Positions 1-8,963 are shown, counted from the stretch's first letter. The stretch: DNA of 64,000 nucleotides from Methyloprofundus sedimenti (GCF_002072955.1 NZ_LPUF01000001.1:1386896-1450895); one strand, 5' to 3'. Notes: generated from the sequence alone by a model not told the origin. Numbers and translations: made by a program.

Positions 1-232
1 TAGTGGGGCGAGCATAAACCAGATTCAGTTCTTTAATAAACTGGATCATCTTATCAGTGACTTTTTCACTGTTGAATACTATGACTTCAGGCATTATTTC
101 ATTAGAAATTTTATTGATATCAAGTGATTCAGAAAACAGGGTAATGGCCTGAAAATCTAGTTTATTTAGCATCGTTTCAAGTTCTTTACTTTTAGAAAGA
201 TACTCAATAACTAAAATTTTGTAAGGGCTCAT
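1..232 (-). CDS. nasT: NasT-like response regulator, N-terminal part (runs off window)
   Basis: This open frame was read directly on the minus strand from an ATG at 232 and continues past base 1, so only about 77 residues are visible. They begin MSPYKILVIEYLSKSKELE and look like a receiver domain. The usual acidic pair is reduced to a single Glu, and the phospho-acceptor position reads PEVIVFNSE, with Asn in place of Asp. In the family the receiver is followed by an RNA-binding ANTAR domain, which would lie outside the window. The divergent narK-type gene is why I favour NasT, a nitrate-responsive antiterminator of nas operons. The ANTAR part is not seen, so the family call is inference. Confidence 0.55.
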   Translation of the reverse strand, partial: MSPYKILVIEYLSKSKELETMLNKLDFQAITLFSESLDINKISNEIMPEVIVFNSEKVTDKMIQFIKELNLVYARPT

Positions 233-681
233 TATTATGGCTAGGTTGTTTATTCAAAAAGTGTCATTGCAAGTTTATTCGTAATAATAATGAAAAGCAT
301 AAAATATGCCATTATATATATCTATTGATAATTAGTGAACAGCATAAAAACTGCAAGTTAGCTGCAATCTTCGAGGATTACTACGCTGTTAAAACTACAT
401 TTTGGAAGATCTCATTCCCATGGTCAACGTGGAAATGCGTACGGAAAGCTCATCTTCTCGTGATGCAAAGCGCAGGAGCGATTGGCAATGCACTGTTTTA
501 GTGCTTTTAAATTTTAAGTAACGCACTGAAAGTGGTCGTTTGGCTGCACATCGTTGTCCAAAATTGTAAATTTGAATATTTAAAAGGAAAATGCAAAAAA
601 AAATCATATAAATCAATATGATAACTTTATGGCATGTGTTGTGCTATTGCTATAGTCAATATTACTATTTTGGATTTGATT
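233..681. other. Intergenic region between nasT-like and narK; degenerate palindromic repeat
   Basis: No gene is supported here; an open frame on the minus strand at 395-616 has no protein-like character. Bases 411-495 look like a decayed copy of the GC-rich palindromic repeat found intact at 7352-7453: the order TTCCCATG, CGTGG, GGAA, GCTC, CGTGA, GCA, AGCG is kept. A hairpin GCACT-GTTTT-AGTGC followed by TTTT at 490-508 could be a weak terminator or attenuator upstream of narK. This would fit antitermination control by NasT, but a paired hexaloop motif could not be recognised. Confidence 0.4.
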
Positions 682-2160
682 ATGAGCGCACAAGCATTAA
701 ACTTTTTTTCATTTTCGGGCAGGATGAAGATTCTGCATACGACCTGGATTGCATTTTTTATCTCATTTGTCGTCTGGTTTAGTCATGCGCCCTTAATGCT
801 GGTGATTGCAGATTCATTAGGTATGAGCAAAGCTGAAATCAAGACTATCCTGATTTTAAATGTCGCTCTGACTATTCCTGCAAGAATAATTATTGGGATT
901 TTAGTTGATAAATTTGGTCCTAAGCGGACGTATTCTATTTTATTGGCTTTGGGTAGTTTGCCTACCTTTATGTTTGCTTTTGCAAATAGCTTTGAGCAAC
1001 TCGCATTAGCACGATTTTTATCGGGTTTTGTAGGCGCAGGGTTTGTGATTGGCATACGCATGGTAGGCGAGTGGTTCCCTGCTAAACAAGTTGGCATTGC
1101 CGAAGGTATCTATGGTGGTTGGGGGAACTTTGGTTCATCTGCAGCAGCGATGACCTTACCCACTTTGGCACTGGTATTTGGTGGACCTGATGGCTGGCGT
1201 TATGCGATTGCCACTACCGGTTTGATTGCTTTGGTTTATTCGCTTATTTATTTTTTCAGTGTTAGCGACACACCGAAAGGATCTACCTATTTTAAACCGA
1301 AAAAAGCAGGTGCAATGGAAGTCACCAGTATAAGGGACTTATTTTTCTATATTCTAATGACCATTCCCTTATATGCAACGCTGACTTTATTAACCTGGAA
1401 ATTATCGCCTGCAGGTGTCAGTTTATTAAGCGATTTTTCTGCCTTATTAATTTATATCGGTATCTGGCTATTATTCATTTATAACGTGTATAAAATTGTT
1501 CATGTGAATGAAGATCACCTTGCCCAACCCATAGACGACATTCATAAATATAAGTTTAAGCAAGTAGCTATTTTAGATTTAGCTTATTTGATTACCTTCG
1601 GTTCGGAATTGGCGATTGTCTCAATGCTACCGATATTCTTTTATGAAACATTTCATGAATCACAAGGGATTACACTGGTGCAAGCGGGTCTTTCTGCATC
1701 GGGATTTGCATTTATGAATTTAATTGCACGTCCTGGCGGCGGCTGGATCAGTGATAAGTTTGGGCGTAAATTATCCTTATCAATTTTTATTATTGGTTTG
1801 ACGTTCGGCTATTATGTCATGTCATTAATTACCCCCGACTGGCCTATATATGCGGTTATTATTTTAACCATGTGTTGTTCATTCTTTGTTCAGGCAGGTG
1901 AGGGTGCTGTGTTTGCCATGGTTCCGTTAATTAAACGTCGTATGACGGGACAGATAGCCGGTATGGTTGGTGCTTATGGTAATGTGGGGGCCGTATTATT
2001 TTTAACGGTACTCTCGTTTGTTTCTCCATCTATATTCTTTTTAGTCATTGCTAGCGGTGCTTTGATTGTTCTGGTCGCAGTACAGTTTATTGAAGAACCT
2101 AAAGGCCATATGGTTGAAGTTCAGGAAGATGGTTCGGTTGAAATGATTGAACTGGATTAG
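682..2160 (+). CDS. narK: NarK-type nitrate/nitrite transporter (MFS, NNP family)
   Basis: The 492-residue inner-membrane protein belongs to the nitrate/nitrite porter branch of the major facilitator superfamily and would import nitrate or exchange it for nitrite. I see about 12 hydrophobic helices with a long central insertion (around residues 195-275). The two glycine-rich nitrate-signature helices are present: [12 protein letters not shown] near residue 155 and GAYGNVGA near residue 430. The MFS loop motif DKFGPKR (near residue 75) recurs as DKFGRK in the second half. The frame opens further upstream at 634, but ATG 682 (MSAQALNFF) matches where members of this family normally begin. Neighbours are a NasT-like regulator (divergent) and a PP2C-kinase, which fits nitrate assimilation. 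Confidence 0.88.
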   Translation: MSAQALNFFSFSGRMKILHTTWIAFFISFVVWFSHAPLMLVIADSLGMSKAEIKTILILNVALTIPARIIIGILVDKFGPKRTYSILLALGSLPTFMFAFANSFEQLALARFLSGFVGAGFVIGIRMVGEWFPAKQVGIAEGIYGGWGNFGSSAAAMTLPTLALVFGGPDGWRYAIATTGLIALVYSLIYFFSVSDTPKGSTYFKPKKAGAMEVTSIRDLFFYILMTIPLYATLTLLTWKLSPAGVSLLSDFSALLIYIGIWLLFIYNVYKIVHVNEDHLAQPIDDIHKYKFKQVAILDLAYLITFGSELAIVSMLPIFFYETFHESQGITLVQAGLSASGFAFMNLIARPGGGWISDKFGRKLSLSIFIIGLTFGYYVMSLITPDWPIYAVIILTMCCSFFVQAGEGAVFAMVPLIKRRMTGQIAGMVGAYGNVGAVLFLTVLSFVSPSIFFLVIASGALIVLVAVQFIEEPKGHMVEVQEDGSVEMIELD

Positions 2161-2589
2161 GTTTGTACAATTCAAAGGGTGGGCAGCGCCTTTATTACCC
2201 ACCGATCATTAGCGTATTTGGCTATTTTTATTTTGCATTCATAAGGTTAGAACCTTAGCCTTTTAGGCGAACAGATTTATCTCGCATAGTCATTATGAGA
2301 AATAGAAACTTGTAGGATAGGCAAAGGGCTTTTTCGTGCCCATCTTTTACGGTATTAGTGATGGGCACGGGATAAAGCCCCTTTGCCCATCCTACGGCTG
2401 CTCAAGTTTAAGTAGTAAGCTTACATAGTAAGTACTAAATATAGGCAACAGGGCTATTGGCTTTGTATCACCACTTCCAGTCGTCAAACTTTCTAACCCC
2501 TCCGTCTTTTAGTGGGTGGTTGTTTAGTTTGTCGGGCAAAAAAAACGCTGCCTACCTTGCATTCTATATGTAAACTGGAAAAATACAGG
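2161..2589. other. Intergenic region downstream of narK, with a palindromic repeat
   Basis: No gene is seen. The stretch contains the inverted repeat annotated separately at 2312-2395. After it, 2400-2589 has no recognisable gene or RNA. Confidence 0.5.
2312..2395. repeat. 84-bp imperfect palindrome, GTAGGATRGGCAAAG family
   Basis: The left arm at 2312-2344 begins GTAGGATAGGCAAAGGGC and the right arm at 2360-2395 ends CTTTGCCCATCCTAC; the arms pair almost completely around a 15-base loop. A second, one-armed copy lies at 52399-52431 with the same preceding AACTT. This looks like a dispersed non-autonomous palindromic element in the narK-kinase gap. Confidence 0.75.
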
Positions 2590-2625
2590 ATGGCTGAAGA
2601 TCAGCATAAACAAAAGCAATTATGA
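2590..2625 (+). CDS. 11-codon mini-ORF overlapping the start of the PP2C-kinase gene
   Basis: ATG at 2590 opens an 11-residue frame (MAEDQHKQKQL). Its TGA at 2623-2625 overlaps the kinase start in an ATGA arrangement. The kinase ATG has no convincing Shine-Dalgarno of its own (AAACAAAAGCAATT precedes it), while the mini-ORF has GGA about ten bases upstream. It may be a leader that couples translation, or the remnant of a longer N-terminus. Conservation elsewhere is unknown. Confidence 0.3.
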   Translation: MAEDQHKQKQL

Positions 2626-4355
2626 CCGGACAAACACTTAAAATATCTATAGCTTCAGCGAGTGACAAAGGAATTAAAGCCAGGAATGAAGATTTTTTAG
2701 GGGCCACAATTCCCGCAGGTGCGCAACTCACACATAAAGGTATTGCCGTCGCCATCGCTGATGGTATGAGTGGCAGTGATGCAGGCCATGAGGCTAGCCA
2801 TTGTTGCGTAGACAGTTTCTTAAGTGATTATTACAGTACGCCCGATTCCTGGTCTGTTAAACAGGCAGGGCAGAAAATTCTTTCCGCTACCAATTCCTGG
2901 CTATATAGCCAGGGTCAACAACGCTACGATTCTGTTAAAGGAATGGTCAGTACCTTAAGTATATTGGTGCTTAAGTCCAACACCGCACATATTTTTCATA
3001 TAGGTGACTCCAGAATATACCGTCTACGTAAGGGTAATTTAGAGCAGATGACGCGAGATCATCGTGTCTGGATCTCCGATAAAAAAAATTATTTAAATCG
3101 CGCTATGGGAATAGAGCCTCGTTTAGAAGTCGACTACAAGGCGTTTCCGCTGGAACAAGGTGATCTGTTTTTTACCAGCACTGATGGCGTGCATGATTTT
3201 ATTGCCGAAAAAGCGCTTAAGTCATTGTTACAATCCGGGGATGATTTAGAGCACATTGCACAGCGTATTGTGCACCAGGCAAGTGATAATAAAAGTGATG
3301 ATAACCTAAGCTGTCAGGTGCTTAGGGTAGATGAGATACCGCTTGCTAAAGAAGATGAGGTATTGCGCCGCTATGCAAATTTGCCTTTTCCACCGCCCTT
3401 AGACGTGGGCATGGTATTAGATGGTTATAAAATTCAAGCAGAATTGCATGCCAGTAAACGTACTCAGATTTATCGTGCGTTAGACACAAAAACAGGCACA
3501 CAGGTTATTTTAAAAACACCGTCTGTTTTATATGAAGATGATACTTTCTATATAGAACATTTCTTGCATGAAGAATGGGCCGGGAAACGTATTAACCATG
3601 AAAATGTATTAAAAGTATTGGGTACAGACAGGGTGAAAACGTGTATCTATTATGCAACTGAATTTATTGATGGAATAACGCTAAGAGAATGGATTGATAA
3701 TCATCCGAAGCCCTATATACGAGAAGTGAGGCAAATAGTTGAACAGATTGCCAAAGGCTTGCGAGCATTTCATCGTATGGAAATGTTACATCAGGATTTA
3801 AAGCCGGAGAATATCATGCTTGATAAGCAGGGCACGGTAAAAATTATTGATTTTGGGTCAGTAAAAATAGCAGGGATTGCTGAAATGACCCCGTTCGAGA
3901 ATCAAGAAAATGAGAATGTCTTAGGTACACTTAATTATACAGCGCCTGAATATCATTTGGGTCAGCGCGGTACTGTAAAATCTGATCTCTATTCTTTAGG
4001 CGTGATTAGCTATGAAATGATCAATGGCGCTCTGCCTTTTGGTGTCGATATGCCGGAAAAGCCCAATAAAATTAACCTGGCAAAACTCGCTTATGTGCCG
4101 AGTTTTCATAAAAATGCTATGGTGCCTATATGGATAGATGGCGCTTTAAAAAAAGCGACGTCTATTTATTCGCAAGTGCGCTATGAGGAAGTCTCTGAAT
4201 TTATTTATGATTTGTCGACCCCCAATCCGCTGTTTTTAAAAGAGGCAGAGAGGAGTAAGCCGCTTATAGAACGTAACCCGATTACTTTCTGGAAAGTCCT
4301 GAGCAGCATATTGTTGCTAATAAATCTGGTTTTGTTTTATTTTGTTTTAAAATGA
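2622..4355 (+). CDS. Bifunctional PP2C phosphatase / Ser-Thr protein kinase, membrane-anchored
   Basis: This 577-residue fusion has a PP2C-type phosphatase at about residues 5-235 (ADGMSG, GMVSTLS, GDSRIYR, TSTDGVHDF). A Hanks-type kinase follows at about 265-530, with HQDLKPEN as catalytic loop (Gln replacing the usual Arg of HRD) and DFGS as metal-binding motif. The C-terminus is one hydrophobic segment of about 20 residues, consistent with anchoring the catalytic part on the cytoplasmic face. Such fusions are commonly found beside NarK-type transporters in nitrate assimilation clusters, where their substrate is not firmly known to me. The transporter immediately upstream fits that pattern. 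The start overlaps an 11-codon mini-ORF. Confidence 0.88.
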   Translation: MTGQTLKISIASASDKGIKARNEDFLGATIPAGAQLTHKGIAVAIADGMSGSDAGHEASHCCVDSFLSDYYSTPDSWSVKQAGQKILSATNSWLYSQGQQRYDSVKGMVSTLSILVLKSNTAHIFHIGDSRIYRLRKGNLEQMTRDHRVWISDKKNYLNRAMGIEPRLEVDYKAFPLEQGDLFFTSTDGVHDFIAEKALKSLLQSGDDLEHIAQRIVHQASDNKSDDNLSCQVLRVDEIPLAKEDEVLRRYANLPFPPPLDVGMVLDGYKIQAELHASKRTQIYRALDTKTGTQVILKTPSVLYEDDTFYIEHFLHEEWAGKRINHENVLKVLGTDRVKTCIYYATEFIDGITLREWIDNHPKPYIREVRQIVEQIAKGLRAFHRMEMLHQDLKPENIMLDKQGTVKIIDFGSVKIAGIAEMTPFENQENENVLGTLNYTAPEYHLGQRGTVKSDLYSLGVISYEMINGALPFGVDMPEKPNKINLAKLAYVPSFHKNAMVPIWIDGALKKATSIYSQVRYEEVSEFIYDLSTPNPLFLKEAERSKPLIERNPITFWKVLSSILLLINLVLFYFVLK

Positions 4356-4399
4356 AAGGTGGTTTTACAAGGCAATCTTAATATTCATAAGCATGCTTT

Positions 4400-4603
4400 T
4401 TATAGCTCTTCCTCATCAATATCCTGTTCTGCAAAATCCGGCAATAAATGCTGCATTCTCACAGGCCAATCCGACCGTTCTTTGATCGTCAAGAAAATCC
4501 TGACTTCTTCGGGAGTAAGGCCCAGTTGTGCAAAGGAATGCATGCCAACTATCGCTAAACGTGAGCTAATCAAGGTGGCGCTAAGGGAGTTAGTTTGATT
4601 CAT
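4400..4603 (-). CDS. Small hypothetical protein
   Basis: A 67-residue frame on the minus strand with a mixed hydrophilic composition and an acidic C-terminal tail (EQDIDEEEL). No domain is recognised, there is no clear ribosome-binding site, and it converges on the kinase gene. It could be a real small gene or the tail of a decayed one. Confidence 0.3.
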   Translation of the reverse strand: MNQTNSLSATLISSRLAIVGMHSFAQLGLTPEEVRIFLTIKERSDWPVRMQHLLPDFAEQDIDEEEL

Positions 4604-5244
4604 GGGTTCGGTTTTAAATTTAAAGGTTCTCAGATAATAAATTTCTATTTTAAATCTTTATAGCCCTTATGACTCTGATAGTTTGTTTGGCTGTGGAAGT
4701 TACTTACGCATAGGTAGCCTATCTGAAAATCTATTGCTCCTGCGCTATGACAAAGTGAAATCACTGGGATCTTTAAACCGAGGAACCGCAGTTGACCGCT
4801 ATAAAACATTATAAGTGATTGAATATAAAATATAATGATCGTAAAGGCTTGTCACCTGTTGGGTAACTATACACTGCTTCACGGTTTTGTGGATAAATCT
4901 GCGCACGAAATACTGCGTTATAGCTCTTGCCAAGGGCTACGGCCATTGCCTGCGAGCCGTGCCTTATCTTTCACACTCAGATTTTGCAGAAAATTCGTGC
5001 TCAACTGTGGTTTCTAGGTTTAATACTTCCATTGTAAATTTTTACATATTTCAGTCTGTCGATATTAGACAGCTCCTCTGAAATTAGCTGAACCTTTTTA
5101 ACATTAATTGCCTTGGATATTTTTTCTTTGCAGATCATAGCAAGCACTGGTATCACAGAAGGGGTTCGTAAAAAAGGTATAATAACTGATTAAATAAACA
5201 CCTCAAGGCGAGTCAGCCTTGATCACTTTCGAGATCATTCTACC
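4604..5244. other. Non-coding stretch upstream of topB
   Basis: About 640 bases with only short overlapping frames at 4835-5081 that have no domain character. It forms the boundary between the nitrate genes and the topB block. I see no terminal repeat, integrase or tRNA here. Confidence 0.4.
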
Positions 5245-7320
5245 TTGGTTAAAAGAGCAAACAACACATTTGAACTTTACCTTTGTGAAAAGCCCTCACA
5301 AGGGCGTGATATCGCACGTATTCTGGGTGCTAATCAACGTAATGATGGCTATCTTCAGGGCGATAAAGTGGTTGTTAGCTGGTGTATTGGCCATTTGCTG
5401 GAAATGATTCCACCCGATGAATACGATCCCAAGTATAAGCGCTGGTCATTAGACACTTTGCCGATTTTGCCTCAGGACTGGAAAATGTCGGCAAAAAAGT
5501 CGACGAGCAAACAATTAACGGTTTTAAAAAAGCTGTTAAAACGTAGCCATAGTGTGGTGATTGCAACCGATGCGGATCGTGAAGGGGAAACGATTGCCCG
5601 AGAGGTCCTGGATTATTTTAAATATACCGGTGCAACGCGTCGCTTATGGTTATCGGCTCTGGATACAGTGAGTGTGCAACGTGCACTGAAAGCGATCAGG
5701 CCGAGTATAGAAACCGAACCTTTATATCATTCAGGCTTGGCTAGAGGGCGTGCTGACTGGTTAATCGGCATGAATCTCACCCGGGCTTTTACGCTGTTAG
5801 TGAATGATCGACAAGTGCGATCAGTCGGTCGAGTGCAAACGCCTACATTAGCATTGATAGTCAATCGGGGTCGTGAAATCTCAAATTTCAAACCAGTCCC
5901 TTATTATGAAATTTCAGCTTATTTTAAAACCCATAATGGGATAGCGGGTGAATTGCTGGAAACAAAATGGCAGTTTCCAGAACAAATATCAACAGGGCAG
6001 GGCGACGAGCAAAAAAGATGTCTGGACAAGCATGTTGCACAGTCTGTTATTGATCGATGTCAAAATCAACAAGGCCTTGTCACAACTGCAACAACCGCAA
6101 GAAAGAAACAGCCACCACCCTTACTTTATAATTTGTCAGGATTGCAGCAAGAGGCTTCGCGTCGCTGGGGATATGGAGCTCTGGAAGTACTGAATCTAGC
6201 ACAATCTCTTTATGAAACTCATAAACTGACTTCATACCCTAGAAGTGATTGTGAATATTTGCCGCTCAGTCAATTTAATGATGTCAGTACCATATTGCAA
6301 GCGCTGTGTAAAAATGATGCGAGTCTTTGTGATCTCATTGCACAGGCTAATAAAGCACAGAAATCCCGAGTCTGGAATGATAAAAAAGTCACGGCTCACC
6401 ATGCCATTATTCCCACGCAGGCGACACCTGGTATTACTCGTCTCAATGTCAAAGAGTTGAATATCTACAATTTAATTCGACGCCGTTATATTGCGCAGTT
6501 TTTTGCTGATTTTGAATACGATCAAAGCACCATCATCGTCACGATTGATACAGACCAGTTTCAAACCAGCGGGCGTATAGCTCGCGTTAAAGGCTGGAAG
6601 CAAGCAATTGAAACAGAGAGCAGACAGAGTTTTTCTAAGCCAGCTGGAGAAGATAATAAGCAGGAACTTCCAGCGGTAACAAAAGGCGAACAACTACTTT
6701 GTGATCATCTCAAACTGTTAGATAAATTAACCCAGCCACCCAAGCATTATACCGAAGGCACATTGATAAAATCCATGGAAACGATTGGTACTCAGGTGAC
6801 CGATAAGGTCATGAAAAAGATATTGAGAGAAACAGCGGGATTGGGAACGCAGGCCACCCGAGCCAATATTATTCAAACACTGTTCCAGCGTAAATTTATT
6901 ATTGCAGAAAAGAAATTGCTCAAAGCAACACAGCTTGGATTTGATTTGATAGATGCGGTCCCTGACACGATCAAAGACCCAGTATTAACCGCGCAATGGG
7001 AACAGCAGTTAGATGATATTGCCAATAACAAGGGGCAGGATATTAATGGTTTTTTGCAGCAACAAATTTTGTTGCTCAATGCTATTGTTACGCAGGTTAA
7101 AAAGCCACAAACAAAGTATCAATCATCGCCTGTTTCTTCTAACAGCGTAACACCAGCAAGTGCTCATCCAGCCAAACAATACCAGGCAGGTGACCCTTGT
7201 CCAGAATGCAGTCATACACTTGAAGTGCGTACTGCTATCCGAGGCAAGAAAATTGGCCAGAATTATATAGGCTGCAGTCATTTTCCAGACTGCCGGTTTT
7301 ATGCGTGGCCTAGCCTTTAA
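5245..7320 (+). CDS. topB: DNA topoisomerase III
   Basis: The 691-residue type IA topoisomerase would decatenate or relax DNA by transient single-strand cleavage. The N-terminal Toprim domain carries CEKPSQGRDIARIL (residues 14-27) and the metal-binding DADREGE (109-115). RSVGRVQTPTLAL follows, then the active-site tyrosine in SYPRSDCEY (Y331). The C-terminus is a four-cysteine zinc ribbon (CPEC...CSHFPDC, about 653-690). The frame starts with TTG at 5245 and lacks a good ribosome-binding site, and the family normally begins closer to the ELYLCEKPS motif, so the start is uncertain. The stand-alone gene next to helicase, exonuclease and RNase H genes resembles integrative-element or plasmid cargo. 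Confidence 0.92.
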   Translation: MVKRANNTFELYLCEKPSQGRDIARILGANQRNDGYLQGDKVVVSWCIGHLLEMIPPDEYDPKYKRWSLDTLPILPQDWKMSAKKSTSKQLTVLKKLLKRSHSVVIATDADREGETIAREVLDYFKYTGATRRLWLSALDTVSVQRALKAIRPSIETEPLYHSGLARGRADWLIGMNLTRAFTLLVNDRQVRSVGRVQTPTLALIVNRGREISNFKPVPYYEISAYFKTHNGIAGELLETKWQFPEQISTGQGDEQKRCLDKHVAQSVIDRCQNQQGLVTTATTARKKQPPPLLYNLSGLQQEASRRWGYGALEVLNLAQSLYETHKLTSYPRSDCEYLPLSQFNDVSTILQALCKNDASLCDLIAQANKAQKSRVWNDKKVTAHHAIIPTQATPGITRLNVKELNIYNLIRRRYIAQFFADFEYDQSTIIVTIDTDQFQTSGRIARVKGWKQAIETESRQSFSKPAGEDNKQELPAVTKGEQLLCDHLKLLDKLTQPPKHYTEGTLIKSMETIGTQVTDKVMKKILRETAGLGTQATRANIIQTLFQRKFIIAEKKLLKATQLGFDLIDAVPDTIKDPVLTAQWEQQLDDIANNKGQDINGFLQQQILLLNAIVTQVKKPQTKYQSSPVSSNSVTPASAHPAKQYQAGDPCPECSHTLEVRTAIRGKKIGQNYIGCSHFPDCRFYAWPSL

Positions 7321-7325
7321 TCAAG
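7166..7325. repeat. Direct repeat copy 1 (end of topB)
   Basis: The last 160 bases of topB and its stop region recur at 7569-7729 with about 10 differences. This copy encodes the intact C-terminal zinc ribbon. Confidence 0.85.
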
Positions 7326-7351
7326 GTAAGTCGCAAAATAATAATATAACG

Positions 7352-7453
7352 CCTAGTTCCCATGCTCTGCGTGGGAATTCATACAGGAACGCTCTGCGTT
7401 CCGTGACGCAGAGCGTCACAAACTGCATTCCCACGCAGAGCATGGGAACGAGG
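7352..7453. repeat. 102-bp GC-rich palindromic repeat
   Basis: The outer arms CTAGTTCCCATGCTCTGCGT and its near-complement ending GCATGGGAACGAGG enclose a second hairpin (AACGCTCTGCGTT / GACGCAGAGCGTC). The double-hairpin layout resembles repetitive extragenic palindromes. A T-run follows, so it may also terminate topB transcription. A degenerate copy is at 411-495. Confidence 0.75.
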
Positions 7454-7568
7454 TTTTTTTGGGAGGGAGATTTTTGCGAGTTACCTTAATATTATTGCCA
7501 GCATATATTTTCCGACGATCTTCTGAGGTAAAGGCGTGCTTCAAATTTATTGTGCCGGACAGGCTCTT

Positions 7569-7729
7569 ATCCAGCCAAACAATACCAGGCAGGTGATTCT
7601 TGCCCAGAATGCAGTCATACACTTGAAGTGCGTACTGCTATTCGAGGCAAAAAAAATTGGCCAGAATTATATAGGCTGTAGTCATTTTCCAGACTGCCGG
7701 TTCTATGCGTGGTCTGACCTTTAATCAAG
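7569..7729. repeat. Direct repeat copy 2 (duplicated topB tail)
   Basis: A second copy of the topB 3' end, including a zinc-ribbon coding sequence with an inserted A in the run near 7651-7658, which destroys the frame. It is non-functional and lies antisense to the end of the helicase remnant. Confidence 0.85.
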
Positions 7730-8013
7730 AGTTTTACAGTAGTCTGTCTCTGACTAACATTCTGTTGCTGTATGGCCATAGATAAGGCTCTTCTAGCGCC
7801 CACAAAAACCGCCAGATCTTTTGCCCGGGTTAATCCCGTATAAATCAGATTACGATACAGCATCTTGAAATGCTGGGTAAGAATAGGAATAATCACCGCC
7901 TTAACTGCACTACCCTGAGACTTATATATGGTAATTGCATAAGCCAGATCGAGCTCCATAATATTTTCTTGCTTATAATGCACTTCTCGGTTATCTGGGT
8001 AAAAAGACACCAA
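7730..8013 (-). pseudogene. RecD/RecD2-like helicase, C-terminal fragment
   Basis: The minus-strand frame encodes LAYAITIYKSQGSAVKAVII followed by NLIYTGLTRAKDLAVFVG. These are the last motifs (V and VI) of superfamily 1 helicases of the RecD2/TraA type. Only about 95 residues remain of a protein normally over 700. The frame then reads on into the duplicated topB tail until a stop at 7615. The 5' part is missing upstream of 8013. It is a relic, probably from the same DNA-processing module as topB. Confidence 0.75.
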
Positions 8014-8115
8014 ATATGAGGTTTAGGCTTTGTTATTCTTCATACAAAAATATACCTGACATTGTGCGATTGATATTGTTCTTTTACAATCTATTGTTTG
8101 GTTATCATTTTAACA

Positions 8116-8218
8116 CGGGACATATTGAAAACTGTAGGGCGCGGCTTCAGCCCGCCAATGCCAAAGATCATTTAAAGGCGGGCTGAAGCCGCGCCCTACA
8201 AGTCTATTGAATGTCCCG
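8116..8218. repeat. 103-bp near-perfect palindrome
   Basis: The outer arms CGGGACATATTGAAAACT and AGTCTATTGAATGTCCCG flank the inner arms GTAGGGCGCGGCTTCAGCCC and its complement ending CCGCGCCCTAC (8134-8199). The inner 23 bases per arm pair perfectly around a 20-base loop. No coding capacity. It has the look of a small dispersed palindromic element. Confidence 0.8.
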
Positions 8219-8351
8219 TCTTAAGTTTGTAGCCTATTATTTCATGCATTATTCTAAATAAGGGATAATCAGTAAAAAACAGCAATGATTAAAATCCGTG
8301 AGCATCTTCTGCAAAATAGAAAATTTGAAAAGGAATGAGGGACATCTATAA

Positions 8352-8963
8352 ATGTCTATGGCAAATACTGTAATAATTCTGGATTTTGAAACTACTGGGC
8401 TCTCACCTGATATGGGAGACCGTGCTATTGAAATAGGCGCGGTGTGTATTGAGAATGGGGAAATAAAAGATCATTTCCAGGCGCTGATGAACCCTGGTCG
8501 ACGTATTGACAGTTTTATTGAAGGATATACGGGGATTACTAATAAAATGCTGGCGGATGCTCCACCCTGCGAGGAAGTAATGCTTGAATTTGCTGACTTC
8601 ATGGGTGATTATAACCTTGTGGCGCATAACGCTTCATTTGATAAGCGTTTTCTGGATGCAGAGTTAGCCAGAATATCAAGACCATACTCAGGTAAATTCG
8701 CCTGTTCAATGCTTGTGTCACGAAGAATTTATCAAGATGCGCCAAATCATAAGTTAGGAACCTTGATCAAGCATGCAAATATTCCTGTCGATGGCGTTTT
8801 TCATAGAGCATTATATGACTACCAAATGACCACAAAACTATGGATGGCAATGCTAGGCAATATAAATCAACATTATGATATACATGATATTCCATTTAAT
8901 TTGCTGCAGAAGCTGGCTAAAACCCCAAAAAAGCATGTACGCAACTTTCTGCAGAATTGGTGA
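8352..8963 (+). CDS. DEDDh 3'-5' exonuclease (DnaQ/RNase T-like)
   Basis: The 203-residue protein has a complete DnaQ-type catalytic set: D11 and E13 in ILDFETTG, D97 in HNASFD, and H151 and D156 in HRALYD. It would remove nucleotides from 3' ends with two metal ions. It has no polymerase-binding tail, so it is a stand-alone exonuclease rather than a replicase proofreading subunit. A Shine-Dalgarno-like GAATGAGGGA lies upstream. It sits with topB, an RNase H-like gene and an HTH-like gene, a set typical of mobile-element maintenance modules. Confidence 0.85.
   Translation: MSMANTVIILDFETTGLSPDMGDRAIEIGAVCIENGEIKDHFQALMNPGRRIDSFIEGYTGITNKMLADAPPCEEVMLEFADFMGDYNLVAHNASFDKRFLDAELARISRPYSGKFACSMLVSRRIYQDAPNHKLGTLIKHANIPVDGVFHRALYDYQMTTKLWMAMLGNINQHYDIHDIPFNLLQKLAKTPKKHVRNFLQNW

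Noticed and set aside
405-510. Possible NasT/ANTAR-controlled leader RNA
   Set aside because: A terminator-like hairpin is present, but the two hexaloop hairpins could not be identified and the sequence is better explained as a decayed palindromic repeat.
395-616. 73-residue minus-strand frame
   Set aside because: Falls in the decayed repeat and has no protein-like features.
629-644. GG-N10-GC (631-644) resembling a sigma-54 promoter before narK
   Set aside because: Only a partial consensus match (TGGCATG...GTGCT) in AT-rich DNA, and no upstream activator site seen.
4835-5081. Two overlapping 60-64 residue frames
   Set aside because: No ribosome-binding site or domain; composition like non-coding DNA.
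7301-7622. Frames across the palindromic repeat downstream of topB
   Set aside because: They translate the repeat arms and the duplicated tail; not genes.
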